Under the pieces are notes generated by a model, which saw only the letters and a program-made list of their open reading frames with translations, was not told where the DNA came from and searched no databases. 64,000 nucleotides of DNA from CBDIHP01 sp965279195 (lineage in GTDB: Bacteria > Planctomycetota > Planctomycetia > Isosphaerales > Isosphaeraceae). The stretch is from positions 193,854-257,853 of the forward strand of contig CBDIHP010000039.1 of assembly GCA_965279195.1 (NCBI GenBank), in the 5' to 3' direction. Below, in pieces: positions 14,268 through 21,320 of this stretch (the first letter of the stretch is position 1; every line of letters starts with the position of its first letter). The position numbers were made by a program, and so were the translations under genes.

Positions 14268-14849
14268 TCAATTCCAGGTGGCGGATTCGGGCAGCCAGTT
14301 CGCGGCGACGGCATCGGCTTCGGCCAGGTCCGCCCCATCCAGGATCATGCCGGCGGCCTTGCGGGCGGCGTCGGCCTTGCGGTGGTCGGAGGCGGATGCG
14401 GCGACCGCAAGGTGTCGGAGGTAGGCGCACTCGCGGGGGTGCTCGGCACGCACGTCGTCGGCGTCGTAGCCGAGGGGCGCGATCCCGATGCCCCTCCGCA
14501 TCGCGGCGGCGGCGCGGTCGTCGTGGTCGCGGATCGCGTCGAACCTCGCCCGGGCGACCTCCAGGCCGGGGAGGGCGGCGGCCACCCGGATCGCCTCGGG
14601 GTCCGGGCCCTTGGCGGCGGCGAGCGCGGCCTTGACCGCGTCGGCCTCGATCTCCTTGAGCGGCAGCTTGCCGTCGACCGCGTGGGTGTATCGCGGGTCC
14701 TGCTTGCGGATCAGCGGCGACGACTCGACGATCCAGACCTCGGAGGCCGCATACTCGAAGACCTTGTCCGCGACCTCGAACCGCAGCGTGTCGCCGTCGA
14801 GGGTGCAGGTCATCGTCCCGATCTTGCGCTCGCCCGTGAAAACCACCAT
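14268..14849 (-). CDS. Hypothetical protein, first gene of the regulatory operon
   Basis: 193 residues from the ATG at 14849, with GGAG seven bases upstream. The first 45 residues are beta-rich (FTGERKIGTMTCTLDGDTLR). The rest is helical with several charged stretches (AIRDHDDRAAAAMRRGIGIA). It is the first gene after a clear promoter. No known domain. Confidence 0.6.
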   Translation of the reverse strand: MVVFTGERKIGTMTCTLDGDTLRFEVADKVFEYAASEVWIVESSPLIRKQDPRYTHAVDGKLPLKEIEADAVKAALAAAKGPDPEAIRVAAALPGLEVARARFDAIRDHDDRAAAAMRRGIGIAPLGYDADDVRAEHPRECAYLRHLAVAASASDHRKADAARKAAGMILDGADLAEADAVAANWLPESATWN

Positions 14850-14899
14850 CTCAAATCTCCGGTCCAGGGGGCCAACCGTCGTCCGCATCCCACAGCAGG

Positions 14900-14928
14900 A
14901 TAGTAAGCGATATCACTTACCGAGTCAA
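14900..14928 (-). promoter_or_regulatory. Leftward promoter with embedded palindromic operator
   Basis: On the minus strand TTGACT (14928-14923) and TACTAT (14905-14900) are exactly 17 bp apart. The spacer and -10 box contain the 18-bp near-palindrome GTAAGCGATATCACTTAC (14903-14920, one mismatched pair), and a further ACTTAC half-site lies at 14936-14941. The promoter drives the operon that encodes an XRE regulator, so this is probably its autoregulatory operator. Confidence 0.7.
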
Positions 14929-15100
14929 TGGGGCCACTTACTTTCCTCCTCGATTTTCTCCCGCCCCTCCCCTCCGGCAGGGCTCCCCGGAACAACGTCC
15001 GATAATGAGCATTAAGGTCGCTTTGCCGATCCGGCAAGCGGGATGGGCAGGGGGTACCGATAATCCGGGCATAGTGAGGTGGCCGGTTCTTGCCAGGTCG

Positions 15101-15266
15101 TTGCGCCCGCGCATAACCTGGAAGGGCCGGACAGCACGGGTCCGTGCTGTCCAACCCGTGGACCCCGCGTCAGGTGTCCATGCCCCAGATAATTGCGCCC
15201 GCGCACCAAAAACCATTGCGCGGGCGCAACGCGAATTCGCGCCCGCGCAACGTTGCGCGGGCGCAA
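15101..15266. repeat. Five copies of TTGCGC-SS-GCGCAA upstream of the serine recombinase
   Basis: The 14-bp near-palindrome occurs at 15101, 15193, 15216, 15237 and 15253. The central dinucleotide is CC or GG. Two copies are perfect, and the others differ by one or two bases at an end. A degenerate sixth copy surrounds the recombinase start codon. The region 14942-15307 contains no gene. The repeats are candidate binding or crossover sites for the recombinase, or its operators. Confidence 0.8.
15129..15152. repeat. 24-bp perfect inverted repeat
   Basis: The 11-bp arms GGACAGCACGG (15129-15139) and CCGTGCTGTCC (15142-15152) flank two bases. It lies between copies 1 and 2 of the 14-bp palindromes. 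It is not followed by a T run, so a protein site is more likely than a terminator. Confidence 0.7.
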
Positions 15267-15307
15267 CGGAGGTCGATTCGGCAGGGTCGCCGCCGGGAAA
15301 AATAATT

Positions 15308-16000
15308 GTGCGCGCAATCGGCTATGCGAGGGTCTCCAGCGAGGACCAGGTCCGCGACGGGGTGTCGCTGGATTTGCAGTCCGACAAGATCCGGGGGTAC
15401 GCCGCGCTCCACGACTGGGAGCTGGTCGAGGTCGTGACCGACGCCGGCCTCAGCGCCAAGAGCCTCGACCGCCCCGGCCTCACGCATGCACTCGCCCGGC
15501 TGCGTTCGGGGGACGCCGATACGCTCGTCGTATTCAAACTGGACCGCCTGACCCGCAGCCTCGGTGACTGGTCGTCGCTCATCGACGGCTACTTCGGCGA
15601 GCGCGGCGGCAAGTCGCTGGCGTCGGTCTCCGAGTCGATCGACACCGCGACGGCCGGGGGTAGGATGGTCCTCAACCTGCTCATGACCGTCGCCCAGTGG
15701 GAGCGTGAAACAATTGTTGAACGCACCCGGTCGGCGGTGGCCCACAAGCGATCGAAGAATGAACAACTGGGGCAGGTCCCCTATGGGTCGAAGCTCGGGC
15801 CGGACGGCAAGACCCTGGAACGCGACGACGACGACCTTCGCATCTTTCGCATGATCATGGACATGCGCCGGGATAACTTCACCCATCGGCAGATCGCCGA
15901 CTACCTCAACGCCAAGTCGTTCCCGGCCAAGCGCGGGGGCCGATGGTCGCACTCGTCGGTTGGTGCCCTGCTCCGCCGATTCTCGGAGACCAACGCATGA
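15308..16000 (+). CDS. Serine recombinase (resolvase/invertase family)
   Basis: 230 residues from the GTG at 15308. The catalytic domain starts IGYARVSSEDQV with the nucleophilic Ser. DGVSLDLQSDKIRGY, LARLRSGDADTLVVFKLDRL and TRS follow, and later QWERETIVERT. The C-terminal ~70 residues contain a recombinase-type DNA-binding segment (THRQIADYLNAKSFPAKRGG, then HSSVGALLRR). It is much shorter than large serine integrases, so a resolvase, invertase or small IS607-like role is more likely than phage integration, which the tyrosine integrase can perform. The frame stays open upstream to 15005, but that stretch is the repeat region and does not resemble protein. Confidence 0.88.
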   Translation: MRAIGYARVSSEDQVRDGVSLDLQSDKIRGYAALHDWELVEVVTDAGLSAKSLDRPGLTHALARLRSGDADTLVVFKLDRLTRSLGDWSSLIDGYFGERGGKSLASVSESIDTATAGGRMVLNLLMTVAQWERETIVERTRSAVAHKRSKNEQLGQVPYGSKLGPDGKTLERDDDDLRIFRMIMDMRRDNFTHRQIADYLNAKSFPAKRGGRWSHSSVGALLRRFSETNA

Positions 16001-16305
16001 GCTTTCGCTTGGAGATTGTCGCGACCAATTCGTATCCCGGCCTCGCGGTCGGGCCCATCGACGGCATCCCGTCCGATGTCCCTTCGATCTGGGCGGATCA
16101 CAGCGACGGCGAATACTGGTGGATCGTCCATCACGACGGCAATTCGTTCAGGCCCATCGAGTTGATCGTGGGTTCCCGGCACGAGGCGATCGGCGTCGCC
16201 TGCGATCACGCCGAATCGATGAGGGTGCCCGTCATCCTGATCGAGCAGCAGCAACCGGACCCCGCAACCCTCCCGCCGATCCTCATCGAGGCCTACGTCG
16301 CATGA
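15997..16305 (+). CDS. Hypothetical protein coupled to the serine recombinase
   Basis: 102 residues with an ATGA overlap with the recombinase. SDGEYWWIVHHDGNSFRPIE and GSRHEAIGVACDHAES suggest a small alpha/beta protein. No family is recognised. The tight coupling suggests a function linked to the recombinase or simply the start of the rightward operon. Confidence 0.6.
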   Translation: MSFRLEIVATNSYPGLAVGPIDGIPSDVPSIWADHSDGEYWWIVHHDGNSFRPIELIVGSRHEAIGVACDHAESMRVPVILIEQQQPDPATLPPILIEAYVA

Positions 16306-16637
16306 CCCGCGCCCCCGCCCCGCCCCCGCAACGCGACCTCGCCCAGCAGCTCCGCGACGAGATCCGCTCCAGCGGCCAGTCGCAGCACGCCGTGTCCAAG
16401 CTGACGGGCGTCAACGCCGGCCAGCTCTCGCGCTTCCTCGCCGGCGACGACATCAAACTGAGCACCGCCGCGCGGCTCGCCGGGCCGCTGGGGATCCGCC
16501 TGGTCGTCGCCGGCCGCGAGGCCAGGCGCCGCCCCGGCCGCCCTCCGAAGGCCCGCCCCGACCCTCACGGTTGGTCACAAACGTACACCGACGGCGAGGG
16601 CGAATCGGGCCCGTCCGGACAGGGAGGAAATTTTTAA
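16302..16637 (+). CDS. Small XRE-type helix-turn-helix protein
   Basis: 111 residues. Residues ~8-65 form a Cro/CI-like domain (LRDEIRSSGQSQHAVSKLTG, then NAGQLSRFLAG). The C-terminal tail is basic and Pro/Gly-rich. Its ATG overlaps the previous stop. It is a plausible Cro-like regulator for the rightward operon. Confidence 0.75.
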   Translation: MTRAPAPPPQRDLAQQLRDEIRSSGQSQHAVSKLTGVNAGQLSRFLAGDDIKLSTAARLAGPLGIRLVVAGREARRRPGRPPKARPDPHGWSQTYTDGEGESGPSGQGGNF

Positions 16638-16720
16638 GCGGCTTCCCCCGCAACGATTTCGGCGACGGCAGGGCGGCCGATCCGGACACAACTTGCAGGC
16701 GTCACTTATAGGGGCCCGCG

Positions 16721-17005
16721 ATGATCACGCGGCCCCGCAAGCCACCGCGAGACGGGCCACCGATGACGGGCATCACCGAGGGCGGAATCGCGATCGAGGT
16801 CCCCGGGCCACGGAGGCGTCGCGCACGCGCCCCCGGCCCGGCCCCCCAGTCCGAGGTGACCCGCGTCCGCGCGGCCCTCGACCGGCTCCTGGCCGAGACC
16901 GGATACAGCGTCCGCGACCGGGCCCGGATCCTCTGCGTGCCCAAGTCCACGCTCCACGAGTGGGAGCGGCGGGCGCCGGAGGCCGCGACCGAGGGCGAGA
17001 GTTGA
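16721..17005 (+). CDS. Small HTH-like DNA-binding protein
   Basis: 94 residues. A Pro/Arg-rich N terminus is followed by a helix-turn-helix region (VRDRARILCVPKSTLHEWER) resembling short phage excisionase or terminase-small type HTHs. ATGs at 16721 and 16763 are possible. The stop overlaps the TTG start of the next gene. Confidence 0.55.
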   Translation: MITRPRKPPRDGPPMTGITEGGIAIEVPGPRRRRARAPGPAPQSEVTRVRAALDRLLAETGYSVRDRARILCVPKSTLHEWERRAPEAATEGES

Positions 17006-17478
17006 GGGGCCTCGGGCTCCCGCCCGGCGCCACGACCCGAGGTCAAAGCTCCGACGGCCTGGAACCCTACTTCGCCCTCCGCCCGCACGACCCCGACGCC
17101 TGCGTCCCGGCCGGCTCCAAGCGGCCCTGCCCCACCTGCGGCGGGGCCTGCAAACGCGACCGCTCGATGTTCGTCTGCATGGGCTGCCACGGCGTCAGCC
17201 CGAGCCGGCAGAAGAAGTACGACGCCCAGCGGCGCGACGACGAGCTGGCCGAGATCGGCCGCAAGCGGGCCGCGAAGAAGATCAGGTTCCAGGCGAAGCT
17301 CAGCCAGAAGCAACGCCGCTCGCTGGTCGCCGAATACGGGGCCGAGGCGGAAGCCTGGCTCGCCAGCATCGACCAGCCGGCCAACGACCGCTGGACGCCC
17401 GACTTCCAGCTCGACGCGCTCGACCACGTCGAGCCGCCCCACCCGCACATCGCCGAACCGGACAAGGGCACCGAATGA
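17002..17478 (+). CDS. Zinc-ribbon-containing hypothetical protein
   Basis: 158 residues from a TTG start in a TTGA overlap. It has a four-Cys zinc ribbon (CPTCGGACKRDRSMFVCMGC) near residue 45 and a long basic helix (ELAEIGRKRAAKKIRFQAKL) after it. It probably binds nucleic acid. The next gene overlaps it by 4 bp. No named family. Confidence 0.6.
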   Translation: MRGLGLPPGATTRGQSSDGLEPYFALRPHDPDACVPAGSKRPCPTCGGACKRDRSMFVCMGCHGVSPSRQKKYDAQRRDDELAEIGRKRAAKKIRFQAKLSQKQRRSLVAEYGAEAEAWLASIDQPANDRWTPDFQLDALDHVEPPHPHIAEPDKGTE

Positions 17479-17774
17479 CCCCGATCATCCCCGGCCACAA
17501 GTATTCGCTCGCCAACATGGACGGCTCCCCGGAGCAGGTCCTGACCTTCATCCGCAAGGAACCCCGCGATGGGTTCTTCGCGACCGTGGAGGACGGCACG
17601 ACGAACGAAGAGGTGCTGAAGGTCCTGATCGATCGCATCCAGGCCCTCAACGCCAAGGCCGCCTGCCGCGAGAACGCGATCTGCCTCACGCACCTGGAGA
17701 CCGCGCTCCTCTGGCTGGAGAAGCGGACCCGGGACCGCCAGGCCCGCGGCGTCGAAGGCACTCCGAAGCCCTGA
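17475..17774 (+). CDS. Tad1/Acb2-type cyclic-nucleotide sponge (probable anti-defence protein)
   Basis: 99 residues. An N-terminal beta region (GHKYSLANMDGSPEQVLTFI, then GFFATVEDGTTNEEV) is followed by a helical hairpin LIDRIQALNAKAACRENAIC and THLETALLWLEKRTRDRQ, ending ARGVEGT. This order and the (C/S)REN-x3-TxLExALxWLxxRT-x-R motif are what I recall of phage Tad1-like proteins and the Acb2/Tad1 hairpin domain. Those proteins bind and sequester Thoeris gcADPR or CBASS cyclic nucleotides in the infected cell. The start overlaps the upstream gene. The assignment is from motif memory, not a search. Confidence 0.65.
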   Translation: MTPIIPGHKYSLANMDGSPEQVLTFIRKEPRDGFFATVEDGTTNEEVLKVLIDRIQALNAKAACRENAICLTHLETALLWLEKRTRDRQARGVEGTPKP

Positions 17775-17780
17775 TCGGCC

Positions 17781-18065
17781 TTGATCCACAAGCCAACACC
17801 GCCCCCGACCCGGCTTGAAACCGACGACGCCGGCAACCTCCGGCTCGTCGTCCGCACCGCGCGGCAGCTCAACCGGTTCGACCTGGGCGTCCACGTGACC
17901 GCCTATCCGCGCTGGTGGAACCGCCTCAAGCTGCACCTGATGCGGGACTGGATCGCCCTGGAAGACCTCTTCTACCGGGATTCGAGGGACGCCGCCGAGT
18001 CCGCCGAGGAGTATCGACGCGACCTCGAATTCGGATATCGACAGGACACGAGGGTTACGACGTGA
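17781..18065 (+). CDS. Hypothetical protein next to the sponge gene
   Basis: 94 residues from the TTG at 17781. It contains LETDDAGNLRLVVRTARQLN and a Trp-rich amphipathic segment (AYPRWWNRLKLHLMRDWIAL), so it may touch membrane. The stop overlaps the next GTG start. No family is recognised. Confidence 0.5.
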   Translation: MIHKPTPPPTRLETDDAGNLRLVVRTARQLNRFDLGVHVTAYPRWWNRLKLHLMRDWIALEDLFYRDSRDAAESAEEYRRDLEFGYRQDTRVTT

Positions 18066-18304
18066 GCAAGCCTGCCGGGACCGCCGCCGAGGTCACGCAA
18101 GTCGCTGCCGCCTACGGCGAGCCGATCGACACCGAGCCGGCCCGGGCCGCGACCTTCGAGGTCCGGGGTTCCGCCCACCGATTCTCGCAGCTCCTGATCG
18201 CGACGGTGCCCAAGGGCCGCCACTTGAACAAGGCGCTGCAGCTCGTCGAGATGGCCTACCTCGTCGCCCGCCAGGGCATCGAGACGAACCCGCCGCCCGC
18301 CTGA
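18062..18304 (+). CDS. Small helical-hairpin protein, possibly Acb2-like
   Basis: 80 residues from a GTG in a GTGA overlap. The C-terminal half (FSQLLIATVPKGRHLNKALQ, then LVEMAYLVARQGI) has the P-x-GR-x4-AL-x2-(L/V)E-x-A spacing seen in the hairpin of Acb2/Tad1-type sponges. It is two genes after the Tad1-like protein, so it may be a second sponge. The similarity is weak and could be a generic helix pair. Confidence 0.4.
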   Translation: MSKPAGTAAEVTQVAAAYGEPIDTEPARAATFEVRGSAHRFSQLLIATVPKGRHLNKALQLVEMAYLVARQGIETNPPPA

Positions 18305-18305
18305 G

Positions 18306-18524
18306 TTGCGACGTCTCCGCCACGCCCTGGCCGACGCCGGGCTCCACGTGCTCCTGATCGCCGCGGCCCTGGCCCTGATCTTCCGCCTCTGCCCCACGGT
18401 GCCCTGGGATGACGACGACGATGAGACCCCTGATCTCGCTGGCCGACGCCCTACGCAGGTCGCTCCCGCTCTCCCTCGGCCTGTACGTGGGCCTGGGCGC
18501 GGTGTTGATCCTGTGCGGCGCTAA
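18306..18524 (+). CDS. Small single-pass membrane protein (overlapped)
   Basis: 72 residues from a TTG one base after the previous stop. It has one transmembrane helix (GLHVLLIAAALALIFRLCPT), an Asp run, and a Pro/Arg-rich tail. The last 116 bases overlap the next gene in another frame. The tail may be constrained by that gene. Confidence 0.45.
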   Translation: MRRLRHALADAGLHVLLIAAALALIFRLCPTVPWDDDDDETPDLAGRRPTQVAPALPRPVRGPGRGVDPVRR

Positions 18525-18588
18525 TGCCCTCGTCGCCTGGCCCGCCTCAATGGCGGTCGCCTGCGTGATGCTGCTCTGCGTGCGATGA
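18409..18588 (+). CDS. Small two-pass membrane protein
   Basis: 59 residues from the ATG at 18409 (MTTTMRPLISLADALRR). It has two hydrophobic helices, LGLYVGLGAVLILCGANALV and MAVACVMLLCVR. Its stop overlaps the ATG of the next gene (ATGA), which supports translation. Function unknown. Confidence 0.5.
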   Translation: MTTTMRPLISLADALRRSLPLSLGLYVGLGAVLILCGANALVAWPASMAVACVMLLCVR

Positions 18589-18821
18589 CCGCCCCCCGCT
18601 GCGACGGCTGCCTGTTCTACGTCCCCCTCGGGGAGGTTGGCGACCGCGTCGGCGACTGCCGCCGATTGCCGCCCGTCGTCGTCGTCGTCGAGGCCATGTC
18701 CACCGAATACCCGCTGGTGCCCGCCGACTCCTGGTGCGGGGAGCACCGGCCGATCGAGCCGGACCCGACGCCCGCGTGGGAGAGGCTGTGGGCGAAGCCC
18801 GATCACATGGCCGCCCCATGA
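18585..18821 (+). CDS. Small Cys-rich protein
   Basis: 78 residues with CDGCLFY at residue 6, C at about 27, and WCGEH at about 51. These could hold a metal. It overlaps both neighbours by 4 bp. A recurring phage-type small zinc-binding pattern, but no named family. Confidence 0.55.
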   Translation: MTAPRCDGCLFYVPLGEVGDRVGDCRRLPPVVVVVEAMSTEYPLVPADSWCGEHRPIEPDPTPAWERLWAKPDHMAAP

Positions 18822-18910
18822 GCAGCCGAGTCGCCATCGCCTTCGTCGGCGTGTCCGCCCTGGCCGCGCTCTCCGTCGCCACGGCGCTCGCGTGGGCGAC
18901 GCTCCGATGA
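18818..18910 (+). CDS. 30-residue membrane peptide
   Basis: A 93-bp gene (MSSRVAIAFVGVSALAALSV and ten more residues) that is a single transmembrane helix. It is joined to both neighbours by ATGA overlaps, which supports it as real despite its size. Confidence 0.5.
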   Translation: MSSRVAIAFVGVSALAALSVATALAWATLR

Positions 18911-19311
18911 TCCTGCCCGGAGACACGCATCCGATGGCCGCCTATCGCAAACGACCCGTCGTCATCGACGCGATCACGTTCGACGAGCTGGTCAAGCACG
19001 GCGTCGACAGCGGCGTGCCGACCTATCGGGGCATGCCCTGGTCGTTCAGCTACAACGGCCACCCGGTCACCCACGAGAACGACGACCTGTACCTGATCGG
19101 CAACAAGACCGGCACGCTGCGGTTCGGCCGCGGCGACATGCTGATCACCGGCCACGACGGCGAGGTCTACCCCTGCCCGGGGGCGACCTTCGCCCACATC
19201 TACGAGCCGTTCATCGAGCCCATCCCGAAGCCCGAGCCGCTCCCCGCCTGGAAACGCCCCTGGCACCGCCTCCGGCTCTGGTTCTCGCTGTTGCCGCTGA
19301 TCCCCGACTGA
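18907..19311 (+). CDS. Conserved phage protein of the ITGxxGExYPC type
   Basis: 134 residues. RKRPVVIDAITFDEL, DLYLIGNKTGTLRFGRGDML and ITGHDGEVYPCPGATFAHIY are typical of a small, widespread phage family of unknown function, with a VxxAxxF start and a conserved tail motif. A basic, Trp-rich C-terminal extension is unusual. It overlaps the 30-residue peptide gene. Confidence 0.65.
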   Translation: MILPGDTHPMAAYRKRPVVIDAITFDELVKHGVDSGVPTYRGMPWSFSYNGHPVTHENDDLYLIGNKTGTLRFGRGDMLITGHDGEVYPCPGATFAHIYEPFIEPIPKPEPLPAWKRPWHRLRLWFSLLPLIPD

Positions 19312-19405
19312 CGCCCCCGCAATGGCCCCCGCCGCCGCCCGGGCCCCCGCGACCGCTCGCCGTCGCGCCGGGCCGGCGGGGGCGACCACCCAGAGGACCG
19401 ACCGC

Positions 19406-20182
19406 GTGAGAGCCCGCACGATCGCCGCCGCCCTGCTCCCGCTGATCCTGGCCGTCTCGCCGATCGCCGACGCGCAGGCCCCGCCGCCGACGCCCTCGCC
19501 GGCCCCGGCCGCGGAGCAGCAGGCCAAGGCGGTGATCACGCTGTTCGACGGCCGCCCGGTCCCCGCGTCGTGGCGCCAGGGATTCAGCGTCCCGCTCTCG
19601 GCCGCGAGGTCCTCCGCCGGCGCCAAGCCCCGGTCCGTCGTCTGGTACGTCGAGCCCCCCGAGTACGACCAGTACAGCGTCCGCCGCGACGACGGCCGCT
19701 CGATCGACATCCAGACCGGCGTCGAGCCCGTCACGCTACGGGTCCGCCTGGCCGTGGCCAAGGGCGACACCTTCGACGAGTCGGTCGCCGAGATCAAGGT
19801 GGGCGAGCCCAGGCCGCCGCCCCCGCGCCCTCCCCCGACGCCCGGCCCGCAGCCCGACCCCAATCCGCCCCCGACGCCCCCGCCCAGCCCGGTCCCGACC
19901 GACCCGTTCGGCCGCCTGGCCTACAGCTACGGCCAGGCCGTCACGGCCACCTACGCGGAGACGCTCGACGAGTCGGCCTCGATGCTGGCCGCCGGCGTCT
20001 CCCGCGCCGCGATCACGTCCGACTTCGAGAAACGCTGGAAGGCCCGCCGCGACCAGGCGTTCAAGGCCATCGCCGCCGAGTACGCGAAGCTCGCCCCCGA
20101 CGACCGCGAGCCGACCGCCGACGAGAAGGCGAAGCTCGCCCAGGCCTGGCGCGACTTCGCCAGGGGGATGCGCAACAGGTGA
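19406..20182 (+). CDS. Secreted proline-rich protein upstream of the peptidase
   Basis: 258 residues from the GTG at 19406, with AGAGGA upstream. The N-terminal signal peptide RTIAAALLPLILAVSPIADA is followed by an Ig-like beta region (residues ~50-130), a Pro-rich linker (~residues 133-165), and a helical C-terminal domain (LAYSYGQAVTATYAETLDES and onward). Its stop overlaps the peptidase start by 4 bp. A cell-envelope or lysis role, such as a spanin-like or chaperone function, is suggested by position only. Confidence 0.6.
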   Translation: MRARTIAAALLPLILAVSPIADAQAPPPTPSPAPAAEQQAKAVITLFDGRPVPASWRQGFSVPLSAARSSAGAKPRSVVWYVEPPEYDQYSVRRDDGRSIDIQTGVEPVTLRVRLAVAKGDTFDESVAEIKVGEPRPPPPRPPPTPGPQPDPNPPPTPPPSPVPTDPFGRLAYSYGQAVTATYAETLDESASMLAAGVSRAAITSDFEKRWKARRDQAFKAIAAEYAKLAPDDREPTADEKAKLAQAWRDFARGMRNR

Positions 20183-21102
20183 CCGACGACGCCCCCGACA
20201 TCATCGACGACGACGCCCCGACCGTGCCCGGCTGGCTGTTCGGCTGGACCGACCACCCCGACCGGCTGGCCGTCGCCGCCGCCGCGCCCACCCTGTTCGG
20301 GGTCGAGCCCGGGTTCGCCGCCGACGCCGACGATTTGAAGGACGTCTTCCTCCCGAAAGCGTGGAAGGAAGTCCTCGGGTCCTACCCGGCCTACCCGGCG
20401 CAGCAGATCGGCGACTGCACCAGCTTCGGCGCGGGCCACGCACTGGACCTGCTCCAGTGCGTCGAGATCGCCCTGGGCGAGCCCGAGGAATACAAGGAAA
20501 TCTGCACCGAGGCGATCTACGGCATCGGCCGCGAGGTCGCCGGGATGCTCGGCTCGGGCGACGGCTGCTACGGCGGCGCGGTGGCGAAGGCCCTCACCGA
20601 CCACGGCGCCGTGCCCCGCGAGGCCGTCGGAGCCTACTCGGGCCAGCGGGCCAAGCAATGGGGCCGCTCCGGCGTCCCCCGCGAGATCAAGGACCTCTGC
20701 GGCAAGCAGAAGCTCGGGGCCGCCACCCTCGTCGCCACCAAGGCCGAACTGGACGCCGCCCTGAACAGCGGCTATCCGGTCACCGTCGCCAGCAACCAGG
20801 GCTTCACCCAGCCCCGGGATTCGAAGGGCATCTGCTACCCGCGCGGCTCCTGGCCGCACCAGATGGCCATCGTCGGCCGGGCGTGGATCGACGGAAAGCC
20901 CTTCTACCTGATCATCCAGTCCTGGGGCGACCAGCTCCCCGGCGGCCCGACCTCCCGCGACCAGCCGGCCTTCTCGTTCTTCGCCCCCGCCGACGCGGTG
21001 TACCGCATGATCGGCAACCGCGACTCCTGGGCGTTCAGCCTCTGGGGCGGTTTCCAGCGCCGCGACCTGCCGCCCGGCTGGTCTTACATGGGGATGTCCT
21101 GA
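20179..21102 (+). CDS. Papain-like cysteine peptidase (possible endolysin)
   Basis: 307 residues from a GTG. The catalytic Cys is in QIGDCTSFGAGHALDLLQC near residue 80 and the His is in WPHQMAIVGRAW near residue 232. LIIQSWGD follows in the position of the third catalytic Asn/Ser element. This is the order of papain-fold peptidases. There is no signal peptide. In front of two holin-like genes it could act as the lysis peptidase cutting wall or S-layer peptides, which would fit a planctomycete host with unusual envelope chemistry; a virion or prohead role is the alternative. Confidence 0.7.
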   Translation: MTDDAPDIIDDDAPTVPGWLFGWTDHPDRLAVAAAAPTLFGVEPGFAADADDLKDVFLPKAWKEVLGSYPAYPAQQIGDCTSFGAGHALDLLQCVEIALGEPEEYKEICTEAIYGIGREVAGMLGSGDGCYGGAVAKALTDHGAVPREAVGAYSGQRAKQWGRSGVPREIKDLCGKQKLGAATLVATKAELDAALNSGYPVTVASNQGFTQPRDSKGICYPRGSWPHQMAIVGRAWIDGKPFYLIIQSWGDQLPGGPTSRDQPAFSFFAPADAVYRMIGNRDSWAFSLWGGFQRRDLPPGWSYMGMS

Positions 21103-21104
21103 CC

Positions 21105-21320
21105 ATGCCCTCCGATAGCACGCCCGCCGCGACCCCGAAGCCCATCTCCAGGCGCCACGCCCAGGTCGTCGGCGACCTCATCCGGGCCAACCCGAAGATG
21201 GACCCGGCGAAGCTCGCCCGGGTCGCCCTCGGCATCCTCAAGGCCCTGGGCTACGACGTGGGCCCGATCGTCAAGCTCCTGATCGACCTCGGCCTCCCCG
21301 ACCCGACCGCCAAGACGTGA
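21105..21320 (+). CDS. Hypothetical small helical protein
   Basis: 71 residues, helical (HAQVVGDLIRANPKMDPAKL, then LGILKALGYDVGPIVKLL). It lies between the peptidase and two small membrane proteins and overlaps the next by 4 bp. Possibly part of the lysis set. Confidence 0.5.
   Translation: MPSDSTPAATPKPISRRHAQVVGDLIRANPKMDPAKLARVALGILKALGYDVGPIVKLLIDLGLPDPTAKT

Noticed and set aside
15005..15307. N-terminal extension of the serine recombinase by 101 residues
   Set aside because: This stretch is the palindrome-repeat control region. The catalytic domain starts right at the GTG at 15308, as usual for the family.
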